Part shown: positions 22,932-33,561 of the stretch, piece after piece | Layout of the letters: every line of letters begins with the position of its first letter | Position numbering within the stretch: the stretch's first letter is position 1 | Source of the DNA: Tuctoria greenei | Lineage: Eukaryota; Streptophyta; Magnoliopsida; Poales; Poaceae | DNA: 64,000 bases | Assembly (NCBI GenBank): GCA_036927565.1 | Contig: JAYESD010000010.1 | Location: forward strand, 42,587,298 to 42,651,297 | Reading direction: 5' to 3' | Program-made: the position numbers and the translations under genes | The notes under the pieces: model-generated | Database searches by the model: none | What the model was told of the DNA's origin: nothing | Seen by the model: the letters and a program-made list of their open reading frames with translations, nothing else

Positions 22932-24891
22932 TGAAGCGTCCCGACCCATAAGATCGGAACCAAACATGTAATATTATTACCAAATACAAGGTTCAATACA
23001 TAATATTACAACACAAGTGGAACCACGACTATACATAGCTTTATTTTAACAGCATAACCTTATGGATAAAAACCACAAGTAGTGACAAGGCAAATATAAT
23101 GAACATCAACATGTAGACTAGTAGCTCGTCATCGTCCATGGTTCCACTACACACAACTTAGGTGCAGACGCGACCCTACACGAAGGCCTCCGGTACGAAG
23201 TCGGGATCCTCTAAAAAGCAATCAATCAACAATGTTTGAGTACAAAAGTATTCAGCAAGCTCCACCTCATCCTGTAGGAGGGGAATAAATAGATATAAAT
23301 GCAATGCACAAGATAAACGGTGCAACCTAATGCAACTAATGCAAGTGAATATCTCCCATAGACACATCACTCATATCAACCTCATCATAGGTGGCTTTCT
23401 AGTTGTTATGAACACACCGTAATCCATCCTATACTGAGGACACGGCCATCCTAATGGATTTTACACTCTGCAGAGGTTGTACACTGTACCCACATGCACG
23501 GACCATCAAATACAGTCCGACATAACCGACACTAAGTCAAAACATCACCTAGACCAGTAGCCTCAAATCCAGTACCAATATCATCAGTGAGCTCAATAAT
23601 ATCTCAACATATCTCTCTCTCCGCCGTGGACGACGGTCGGACTGGGCACTTGGATTAGACTAAGCCCCGCTCATACAGAGACATGTGGTCATACTAAAAG
23701 AAAGTTAGGTGAGATGTCAAAATAAGTCGGTCATTAAGGCTCATCAGGGCAGCCTCCATACACACATCACGAGCTTATCCTAATGATATAACTCACCGCA
23801 AGTCTACCACCACAGTAGCACATAGACCAACACTAACCCATCTACCCCAGTCACAATTCATGCATGCTCTCACCATCTATACAATATACAAGATGCAACA
23901 TCATCATGCATAATCTCATCTTATCAATATGCAATAATGGAAACTAACATGGCTTCGCTCTATCACTCGACGCTCAACAAATGCAATGACATAATCTATT
24001 GGTCACAATGGACAGACCTCACATTGGTGCGATATGATCAAAAAGGGATAGATGTAACTTGCCTTTGCTACCATCAGCTGCATCGTGCTCCTGCTCAGCT
24101 GGCTCCTCCAGATTCTCCTCCGGCACTGGGTCTATTCCGATAGCATCACAAACAAACATACAACCAATACATGCATACATCAATACATCATACAAATTTA
24201 GTTGTATTAAATAGATTATGATTTTATATGAATTTGAGAAGAAGAATTATGTTAATCAGAGTTCGTATAAGGGAGATATGGATTTTACAATGTGGAGGCT
24301 GAATTAATTACGGGAATTAACATTTACTTAGGTATTTGGCCCCTGGGTTTGGATCAGTATTTTGTCAGCCCACATGCCGGCTTAGTATTGTGACCTACGG
24401 GCCCATAGCTGAGTTCATTGGCTAATCTCATGTTGCTGCTTTGGGCTTGACGTGAGGCATTTAGGTTGTGGGCCGTATAGGCTAATGGAGACTTAGCTAT
24501 TCCACTGGTCCAGCTAGTAGAAGGATTAGCTAATACTTCTTACGGTTCCTGGGTTGGTCTAAGTCTAGTCAGGTGTGTCTGCTTGGGCTCCTCTCAGCAT
24601 GTGGGTCCACGGGCCAATAAACAAATCTGGTTAGTTGGTTGGCCTTCGGAGGCAAACGAACAGCTCATGAACTCGTCTTCGTCTACCTCCGGACAGAACA
24701 CCGTGAACTTCATGGGAGAACACGATTTGGGTAAATAGGAGGAAAGAGTGGCTCTAACATGGGAATTCGACTGCTCTGACTACGGCGAACTCGAGTGAGG
24801 TATCAATTTGGGAAGAGACCGAGAGGAACATAGCAATTTCGAAGAAGGGCGGCCATGGTGGGTGGTGGCCGCCGCCAGCTAGGGGAGGAGG
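22932..24891 (-). repeat. LTR of element E, 3' part
   Basis: From the LTR end (GGGACGCTTCA on the minus strand) to the insertion point of D. Contains an AATAAA-like signal near 23030. No coding sequence is supported; small open frames are chance. The other part is at 47472-48437; the two share the duplicated ggagg at D's ends. Confidence 0.82.
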
Positions 24892-25732
24892 TGATAGGAT
24901 CTTGGTTCCCGATCTTTCGATGAGAATAGAAGGGTTCGATTTGTGGAGGAGAAGACGTTGGCGATCCGACTACACCGTCCCCAAGATGATGCGCCTTAGC
25001 GATCGGTACACCGACTCTGAAGTTGTATAGATCTTGTTGGCGCACAATCAACCTAACCACGAGGGCCTTTGTTCCCGCAAGCAATCAAAGAACACACAAG
25101 AACAAGAAGAACAAGCACTTATCAGTTGAATCAATCTGAACTGGGGTTTTGGATACAAGTAGACGGGCGATCTAGTTGACATGCGCATGTACAAGGAAGC
25201 AGCAGAAGCTAACTTACGAATAAACAAAACCCACCAGCTAATGAGGGCAGCTGCTACTATTTATTACCTCCCTGGAGTCGTGAGAAACCCTAATCACGAG
25301 TCCCTAATGGACTCCAAACGATACATGGGCCATGAGCCCAATTTTGGTGATGCAACACTATGGACAGAAAAGGTCTTGGTATTAAAATAACGATTGCGGC
25401 ATACTCCGAATAGATATGGACATGAGGCCAGATCCATTTGAAAGTAGACTTTATAATCTTTCCAGGAAGTACTTGAACATCCAGATCCGAATCCGTATGA
25501 AGTAGTGGTGGCCGTCACAAGTTGGTGCTGTTCTGCTGTCCAAATTCCGTCCGCGCGAATTCCCTTCCCATTGGCTCCTCTCCATTGTTGCTAAGAAAAA
25601 CAAGAAAGCACGTAGTTCCACGGTCTAGATAAGACGAACATAAGACCAAGAACGAGTTCACCTCATAGTTTAGTTGACATGCACGAGCGCTGAGTTGGTG
25701 TGGATGTATCGAGGGTATTGATGTCCTCATCA
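24892..25732 (-). repeat. 3' LTR of element D
   Basis: 841 bases, TGATG...CTATCA on the minus strand. The first about 200 bases (25732 downward) encode the tail of the polyprotein, including ACQLNYEVNSFL, in a frame shifted from the upstream one. Homologous to 46632-47471 and distantly to G at 50166. Confidence 0.93.
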
Positions 25733-26831
25733 TCCTCCCCTTCTTGCATTTGAGTCGTCCGCGACTCAAGCTCATCTTTTTCTCCCAAATATGGCTTCAT
25801 ATCCGCAATGTTAAATGTAGGACTAACCCCAAAATCTGCAGGCAACTCGAGTTTATATGCATTATCCTTAGTCCTTTCTAACACTTTGAATGGACCATCA
25901 GCTCGAGGTAACAATTTAGACTTTCTCAAATCAGGAAACCTATCCTTTTGCAAATCTAACCAAACTAAATCACCAGGTTTAAAAGTGATAGGTTTCTTTT
26001 CCCTACTACCAGCAAGTTTATACTTGGCATTCATGCACTCTATATTCTTCTTAGTGGTTTCATGCAATTTTAAGATCAATTCAGCACGATGTTTAGCATC
26101 AAAATTCACTCGTTCCATTGAAGGAAGAGGTAATATATCAATAGGAGCACGGGGTACAAATTCATAAACAATCTCAAAAGGGCATTTCTTAGTACTAGAA
26201 TGTAGGGAACGATTATAAGAAAACTCAACATGAGGCAAACACTCTTCCCACATTTTTATATTCTTTTTCAAAACAGCCCTAAGCATGGTAGATAAACTTC
26301 TATTCACAACCTAAGTTTGACCATCAGTTTGGGGATGAAAAGTAGTTGAAAATAAAAGTTTAGTCCCCAATTTTGCCCATAACGTTCTCCAAAAATGGCT
26401 AAGAAACTTAGCATCACGATTTGAAACTATTGTGTTTGGCACACCATGCAACCTAACAATATCTCGGAAAAACAAATCAACAACATGTGTAGCATCATCA
26501 CTTTTACGACAAGGTATGAAGTGTGCCATTTTAGAAAATCTATCCACGACAACAAAGATTCTATCCCTCCCCTTCTTTGTTCTAGGCAGTCCTAAAACAA
26601 AGTCCATAGAAATATCCTCCCAAGGCATGCTAGGAACAGGAAGAGGTATGTACAAACCATGCAGATTAAGTCGTGACTTAGTTTTTTTTGACATGTCGTG
26701 CAGCGAGCAACGAAGCGCTCCACGTCTCGCCTCATCCTTGGCCAAAAGAAATAACCAGCAAGTATGTCCTCCATCTTTTTCACTCTAAAATGCCCCATCA
26801 GCCCGCCTCCATGCGCTTCCTGTAACAACAC
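25663..26831 (-). pseudogene. Integrase and polyprotein tail of element D
   Basis: Zinc region with HGGGLMGHFRVKKMEDILAG and CTTCQK (26592-26831), then a frame change. Core: ISMDFVLGLPRTKKGRD, VVVDRFSKMAHFIPC, then VSNRDAKFLSHFW, where the expected catalytic Asp of SDRD reads Asn. At 26308-26310 the codon expected for the catalytic Glu (QTEVVNR in the family) is a TAG. The C-terminal part is open to 25663 and enters the LTR through the polypurine tract. Two of three catalytic residues are lost. Confidence 0.9.
25733..25745 (-). promoter_or_regulatory. Polypurine tract of element D, inside the coding frame
   Basis: Minus strand AAGAAGGGGAGGA directly before the LTR start TGATGAGGACAT. It is translated as part of QEGEDDED. 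Confidence 0.8.
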
Positions 26832-27667
26832 AAACGAACAGAGCTAGCTGGAATGCATAACTTGTTAGCTCTAAACACATAGCCATCATTAAGGACAAAT
26901 TTATTCAATGTTTTTCCATCTTTACATTTCATCAATACATCTTTGAAATCAGCATCATGTTCATATTGATCTTTAATCGTTTCTAATCCAAAAATTTTAA
27001 TGTCAAGTTGAGATAGAAGAGTATAACATCTAAATAAAGCATCAGCAATAACATTATCCTTTCCCTTTTTGTGTTTAATGACATAAGTAAAAGACTCAAT
27101 AAATTCCATCCGCTTAGCATGCCTACGGTTCAGTTTCGCTTGACTCCTAATATGCTTTAGTGATTCATGATCAGAATGGATAACAAATTCTTTGGGCCAC
27201 AAATAATGCTGCCATGTTTTTAAAGTTCGTACAAGAGCATATAATTCCTTATCATAGGTAGAATAATTCAGAACAGGCCCACTCATTTTCTCACTAAAAT
27301 ATGTAACAGGTTTTCCTTCTTGTAACAAAACGCCACCCAATCCAATCCCACTAGCATCACAGTCAAGCTCAAAAGTCTTAGAAAAATCAGAAAGTTGGAG
27401 AAGAGGTGCATGCATCAACTTATCTTTCAATATGGTAAAGTCGTTATCTTGTGTGGTGCCCCAAGAAAAAGGCACCCCCTTCTTTGTAAGGTCATTCAAT
27501 GGAGCAGCAATGGTGCTGAAATCCTTCACAAAGTGACGATAGAACCCAGCCAGCCCTAGAAAGCTCCGCACCTATATGATGTTCTTTGGTACAGGCCACC
27601 CCTGAATAGCCTCTACCTTGGCTTGATCAACTTCAATTCCCTGTGGAGTAACAACATAGCCAAGGAA
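26798..27667 (-). pseudogene. RT connection and RNase H of element D
   Basis: Open 257-codon frame 27571-26798 with FLGLAGFYRHFVKDFSTIA, ELDCDASGIGLGGVLLQEG, STYDKELYALVRTLKTWQHY, IHSDHESLKHI and KGKDNVIADAL. Catalytic D, E and D positions are present. It is preceded by a stop near 27572 and followed by a frame change into the integrase zinc region near 26800. Confidence 0.9.
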
Positions 27668-27945
27668 AGAGACTCAATCCGTACAAAAGGTGCACTTCGC
27701 AAGATTACCAAATAATCGTGCCTCACGTAAAGCATTAAAAACAGCACGTAAGTGATCAAGATGTTCATCCATGGATTTGCTATAAATCAATATATCATCA
27801 AAATACACAACAACAAATTTTCCAATAAATGCACGCAAAACCTTGTTCATTAATCTCATGAAGGTGCTAGGTGCATTAGTTAACCCAAAAGGCATGACTA
27901 ACCACTCATATAAATTGAACTTAGTTTTGAAAGCAGTTTTCCATT
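27668..27945 (-). pseudogene. Reverse transcriptase of element D, catalytic part
   Basis: Contains MPFGLTNAPSTFMRLMNK and the intact catalytic box VVYFDDILIYSKS, then LFGNLAKCTF. The upstream half of RT is at 43085-43484, displaced by element C, which inserted after the GDEW codons. Confidence 0.93.
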
Positions 27946-28797
27946 TGTCGGTACCCTGCGTACTGTATACCCCTTGGGACTACAAAAATACCGAAGGAAC
28001 TTCACCTGTCTGAGTTGAGGACCTGCGAAGGCCCCACGTGTCATACGGGACCAGACCTGCCTCCCATCTATGGTTAGTCCTGGTGCTGCCATGTGTATAC
28101 TAAAACCGGACCTACATCCCACACATGGGATAGCTCCGGGCTAAACACTTGAGGGGCACCCCCGGACCTAAACCTTGACGGAGGGAAGCTCCGGTACTGA
28201 CACGTGTACATCTACACCGGACCTACCCATCCCAAGACGGACAGCTCCGATGCAGCCACGTGTCCAACCGCCGGACCTTCAGCCTTAACAGTCAGACTGG
28301 TGGACCCCCAATGGCTCGGACATTTAAGGGGCAATCAAAGACTTCAAGACCTGATTAAGTGTCATTAATAGCATATTAATGACACACGATCGGAAGGCCC
28401 TTAATACCGGTAATGGAATTGTCAAGCCCGTTACCACGCTATTAAGGGTAATTAATCTCATTAATTGTGTATTAAGCATCAGTAACCGCCAGGGCCACAT
28501 GTCGGGCCAGCCTAACGGTGTAAGGACCGATCCTTGTACTATAAAAGGACTAGTCGACGATACACAAGGGACGGCTCTCTTGAACTCTGAGAACCCTCCC
28601 ATACACAACTTTGATACCCAATACAACAACAACACACCCTGTGGAGTAGGGTATTACGCTCAGGCGGCCCGAACCACGTAAATCCTTGTGTCCATTTGAC
28701 ATCGTCTTTGGAATCTCTGTGCGCCCAATACCGAACTACAAACTCCGCAGGCTACCAACGGTAGTACCGGGAGAACTGCCAGATCAGCACTCTGACA
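27946..28797 (+). repeat. 5' LTR of element C
   Basis: 852 bases, TGTCGGTACC...TCTGACA. TATA box at 28540-28546, a 12-base perfect inverted repeat at 28359-28370 and 28374-28385, and several CCGGACCTA and AGCTCCGG words in U3. Confidence 0.95.
28540..28546 (+). promoter_or_regulatory. TATA box in element C 5' LTR
   Basis: TATAAAA in TTGTACTATAAAAGG. In the 3' LTR the same place reads TGTAAAA. Confidence 0.7.
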
Positions 28798-28799
28798 GC

Positions 28800-28817
28800 T
28801 GGCCCGCCAGGTAGGGG
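28800..28817 (+). promoter_or_regulatory. Primer binding site of element C
   Basis: TGGCCCGCCAGGTAGGGG, two bases after the LTR; the same class as in Z (15-32). Confidence 0.8.
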
Positions 28818-28833
28818 TGCCCGAGATTCGAAG

Positions 28834-30959
28834 ATGGTGAACTCTGCTGCTAGATTGTCCAACGGCAACCCTACAGTGCAACCTGTTGGAGGCAATCCCT
28901 CCAATGTGTAGCAGCCAACAGGTGTTGCGGCTCCAGCAGGAGTCATGCCTCCACCGCCACCGTTCGCACTGGCAAATCAAGCTGGACAATGGGACGCGGC
29001 ATCTGCGTTGGTCACAGCATCGGCTAACAACAACCTTGAACACGCACTCCAAGCCGCGGATGCTCTTCTCCAACGCCCACCACCTCCAGGTGCATCCCGG
29101 GGTGCAATGGAGCAGTGGAGGGCTGATGTGGAACATTTGGTTGCAGCAGCAGCCGATCGCATCAGCAACCAAGTTCCTCCTCCCTCGGGGCGGGCCCCAT
29201 CGTAGCATCGGACTGTGTCGGGTAGACTTGGTCCGCACGCTTACAAACATAGGAGGCGTGTTGCGTCTCAACAAGTGACGTCGCTGCCTTCCGGGGTGCG
29301 ACACACTCATACGGTAACCAGACTTTCAACTCACGACCTCGGGTGAAGCTTGATTGCTGTTACCGCCATCAGGACGGCCGCGTCCATATCGAGCGTGCTC
29401 GTGAAAGGCGAGAGGCCTGAGACAGTCCTGCTCCCGAGGGAGTAGGAAGAGGCTGTTCTGCTCTAGCCATGCACCTACGCATGGTCCGATGGCCACAAAA
29501 GTTCCGGCCTCACCTGCTGGAGAATTTTGACAGGACTGTCAATCCCGCCGAGTTTCTCCAGATTTACGCCCCCTTTGGCAGAGCTCCACAGAGCTGATTC
29601 TCAGGCAGAATCAGGGAAGATCTGCCAAACACTGTTTTTTAGAAGAAGTGATTCTTGGCTGATTCTGTGAAGTGATTCTCTGAAATGAACTACAAGGCTG
29701 GAAGCTGAAAAAAGTAGCTTCTCCTGATTCTGAGAAGTGATTCTCTGTCCTGATTCTAAGAGTTTAATCTAGAGAATCATTTTCAGTCACAGAATCACTT
29801 CAACAGAGAATTAGAAGTGAATCAAGAGAATCAGCTTTGTGGAGTTGTGCCAGAGGGGGCCTTACTCCACCGCAATTCTTGCGGCCGGAGGCAACGAGAC
29901 CGTAATGGTCAACTACTTCCCCGTGGCTTTGACCGGGACCGCTAGGTCCTGGTTCATGAGCCTTCCGTCCGACTCCATCAACAGTTGAGCAAAATTGTGT
30001 CAACAGTTCACCGCCAATTTCGGGAGTTCATACACCCGACCAGGCACCGAACTGGACCTTTTTGCTGTCAAGCAGAAGGGGGGAGAATCCTTGCGATCCT
30101 TCATCCAGAGGTTCTCCTAGGTACGAAACACTATTCCTTCCATCTCCAATGCCTCTATTATTGTGGCATTTAGATAGGGCGTACGAGACAAGAAGATGCT
30201 GGAGAAACTGGAGACCAAGGAAATCACCAGCATCACAGAGCTCTTCAGCTTGGCAGACAAATGTGCCAAAGTTGTGGAGGGCCGTGAAATGCACTCCCAA
30301 CCACCTCTGGAGGAAAACTAAAATTCCTCCAAGGGTGAAGCCACTACCTCCGGGAGTGGTAAGAAGAAGAAAAAGTCTAATGGCAAGAAGAAGCCGTCGG
30401 CCGGCACACCTACAGCCGCAGCTGCTGCAGCTCCGGGTGGCCGGGGGCCACGCCCGAAAAAACGACTTCAGCCGTCGTGTGAAGACGGAGGCAGCTCCAA
30501 GATGTGGTGTCCTGTACACAAGTCAAACAGCCACAACTTGGAAGGCTGCCGTGAGGTCCAGAACCTTGCCGAGCGCTACAATAAGCACCGGGAAGAAGTT
30601 CCTTTCCGTCAAAGGGAAGGAAAACAGAAAGTCAACAAAGCTCCGGCTGAAGATGAGTTAGGCTTCCAGGATCCTAAAAAAGTCTTGAAGGCTGTTTACA
30701 CCTCCGTCGACAATGATTCTGACGTCTCCGACAATGAACGTCGAAAAACCATGAACACCATCTTTGGTGGTTCATGGTACATCACCTCCCGTCATGTCCT
30801 CAAGACCATGCGGAAGGAGATGGCCTCATTAGCTCCCACCGCCAGGGCAGAGCCGCACCGGAAGTGGATGGACACTGTCGTCACTTTTGATGCTTCGGAC
30901 TGCCCTCGGAATATGATCAGAGCTGGCCAACTACCACTGATGGTATCTCCGACCATCAA
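28834..30959 (+). pseudogene. gag: gag of element C, broken
   Basis: ATG at 28834 opens MVNSAARLSNGNPTVQ. After a stop at about 28908 the frame runs through PPPPPFALANQAGQWDAAS to 29205. The capsid-type block FRPHLLENFDRTVNPAEFLQ (about 29500-29560) is interrupted by the MITE-like insert and resumes as TAILAAGGNETVMVNYF, ALTGTARSWFM. Later come VKQKGGESLRSFIQRFS, a stop, ADKCAKVVEGRE, a lysine-rich stretch and WCPVHKSNSHNLEGC. The last is the Tat-type zinc-like motif CPxHxxxxHxxxxC. Stops are near 29203, 30117, 30172 and 30319. Non-functional. Confidence 0.85.
29567..29861. mobile_element. MITE-like inverted-repeat insert in gag of element C
   Basis: 295 bases with imperfect terminal inverted repeats: left CCCCCTTTGGCAGAGCTCC and right (reverse complement) CCCCCTCTGGCACAACTCC, continuing inward. 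TTA flanks both ends (29564-29566 and 29862-29864). Removing it restores the gag reading QIY-STAILAAGG. It is rich in TGATTCT/AGAATCA words in both orientations and could fold on itself. No coding capacity. TTA duplication fits the PIF/Harbinger (Tourist-like) group, but I do not recognise the family. Confidence 0.8.
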
Positions 30960-33300
30960 CAACTTCCAACTTTACCATGTAATGGTGTATGGAGGTTCGG
31001 GGCTGAACCTCATAAGCTTCGAAGCTTTCGTTAAGCTTCAGCTCTGACCTTCCGACCTTCGCCCCTCCCGACCTTTCTCCAGAGTAGGTCCGGGGGCCAT
31101 AACCCCACTCGGTGCAATTACTCTTCCGGTGACCTTCGGGACTGTAGGATCGAAGAGCACGTGAATATCTACCAGAGGGGGGGGGGGGTGAATGGTAGAT
31201 TTAAAAATCTTATGCAGCGGAAACAATTAAACCCCAATCCCTTCAGTAGAAAAACGATCTGTTAAAGAAATCGTGTGTGAGACTAATATAAACGTGTTTC
31301 ACCGTGACAAAAGTGATAGTTATCAGAGAGAATCAAGTCACGAAGACAACACAACAATAATCACTCAAATCCGTCGAGAAAAACTCAAGTTATGATCAAA
31401 AGATCAAACAGAGGTCAATCTGCCCTACCCGAGAAAAAACAGTTCTGGAACGCTGCAAAAAAACTCGTGTAGATCATAGACCACAAATCCAATGACGGTG
31501 AAACTTTGAAAATGATATATAATCAAGTTGTGAAGACAACCCAAAAAGAATCACGTCAATTGGATCTGTAAAACTCGAGTTATGATAAAACCACCGACGA
31601 AAGGTAGTGCTGTCCAGAAACTCGACGAGTAAAACTTGTCTGGAACAAGTCAGACGAACAAGGCACAAAAGTTCCTTCAAACTACGAATTTATTCAATAG
31701 AACACAAGAGGAACAGCCCCAAAGTCGTGCACCACGATATCTGGGCTCCCTGGCTTATATAACCAGCTCGAAAGCCAACTCAACTCAGATCAGGAACCTA
31801 ATCCTACTCTGTTCACGAATCGTAAGTTTCCATAACTGCTTAGGATTCTTCTATACGCAGATAGAAGCAATCTTAAGACTTCCAAACACCTTAGGAATGT
31901 ATCCCACATTCCTAAACAACTCAAATTCGTGACCCACACTAAATCCAATCATAACCAACTCAAATCTTTCCATATTTGAGTCAAACCCGACTCAGCCGCA
32001 GCCTGAGTCCATAACCTAGTCGGTTGGACCTTTCCGACCAAATCTTTACGTCCACATCTCTTCATCACGTCTCGGAACCATGTAGCCACGTCCATGCACT
32101 ACTTGCACACGTGCAAACATCTTCCAATGACGTCCACGATACCTTCATATGCATTGTTCTTGATTCAATCATGTTGCGCAACCTCCTGATCAGCTCAACC
32201 ACAATTCCTCCTGAATTTGGTTATTGGAACCTCATCTCCTCCCTGAGACTAGTCCAATGGATCCCGTCACCAACCATATCTTGAACTCAAGCAACACCTG
32301 CACATGAATAAACAACCAATCCATACGAGCCCAAGTCCTCGACTCAAGTTAGTTCCGAACACAACACCTTACATGAGAACCTCACATAAGCATGTTGCAA
32401 AACCACAGTAACACAATATCATCCATATCAACCAAAACGCATCAAAAACTTAGCAAATGAATACTAAGCAATCTTTCCAACAATGTAAAGCAAGTACGAA
32501 ACATTGCAAATGAAAAGCAGAAGCACTACGGTCAAGTTTTGGACCTTGCCAGAGCAACCCAGACCTTGAGACGGAGCTAACAAAAGCTAGTAGAACCTAG
32601 CGCCAGAGCTTACCAAAACTAGTACAACCAAGCTCCCGCCGGAGCTTACAAAACTAGCAGGACTTAGCGCTGGAGCTAACTAGAACTAGTCGGAACTAGT
32701 AATCCCGAAAGCCGGAGCTAGAAAAATCAACTTTGGAGCATAGCAAAAACACAACGGAGCTACCAAAAACATGTCAGAGCTATCAAATACATGTTGGAGC
32801 TAAAGACAAAACTTCACCGGAGCTGACCAAAGCTAGTCGGACTTTGCTGTAGCTCGGAGCTAGAGTCGGACCTTGATAAAAAGGTGTTTTGGTGATATTC
32901 AAAACTTTTATCATCAAGGCCATGTGTATTCACGACAAGCCAATGTATTCAGCACACATAGGTCTTACAGGGACCCAGGAGAATTACCGCACTGAAAAGT
33001 TCATCTTCGATGTGGCGCAGATCAATTTACCTTTGAACACCATTTTGGGCAGACCAGCCTTATACAATTTCATGGCTGCTGCTCACGATGGCTACTTGGT
33101 GTTGAAGATGCCAACACCAGCTGGTATTTCTCCGAATCCGTGGAGATCGCACCGTCGGAGTGACAGCTCTAGAAGAACTCCATGCGCTTGCTACAACGCA
33201 AGAGGAAGAATCTGGAAAGGAGCAAACTCCGAAACCCCCGAGCATTCATCATTGAGGCTCAACCTCTGCACCTCGCGTGCAACCAAGCGATGACACCGAC
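30960..33300 (+). pseudogene. Protease of element C, split by a solo copia LTR
   Basis: The left part, to 31142, contains YHVMVYGGSGLNLISFEAF, where the active-site Asp expected before GGS is Tyr. The right part, from 32970, reads QENYRTEKFIFDV, LNTILGRPALYNFMAAAH and YLVLKMPTP, the Tat-type protease end. A stop is near 31047 and a shift follows 33130. Between 33300 and 33561 lies the degenerate linker to RT (FAWQPSQMPGIPREVIEHNL-like, with a stop near 33540). Confidence 0.85.
31143..32969 (-). mobile_element. Solo LTR of the element B copia family
   Basis: 1827 bases with the same ends as the LTRs of B (TGTAGGATCGAAG...CTTACA) and flanking duplications gggac at 31138-31142 and 32970-32974. 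No internal sequence is left, so it arose by recombination between LTRs. TATA-like stretch near 31755. The U3 motif array (about 32535-32875) is longer than in B's LTRs. A run of about 12 G lies near 31178. Confidence 0.95.
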
Positions 33301-33561
33301 ATTCCCGTCAAAGTCGACCAAATCGGTTCCGACGCTGCTCAGACCACCCGTATATCGGGTGGCCTGAATGACAAATAGGAACTCGCGATCGTCACTTTCC
33401 TTCAGGCTAACGTCGACGTGTTTGCCTGGCAACCGTCACAAATGCCTGGGATCCCTAGGGAAGTGATCGAGCACAATTTGAAGCTCTATCCTGATGCTCG
33501 GCTTGTACATCAGAAGCCTCAGAAGCAATCAATAGAGTGACAGAACTTCATATGTCAAGAA

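Noticed and set aside
28660..29310. 216-codon minus-strand frame over the gag start of C
   Set aside because: Shadow of gag; rich in Arg, Cys and Trp as expected from antisense of a GC-rich coding region.
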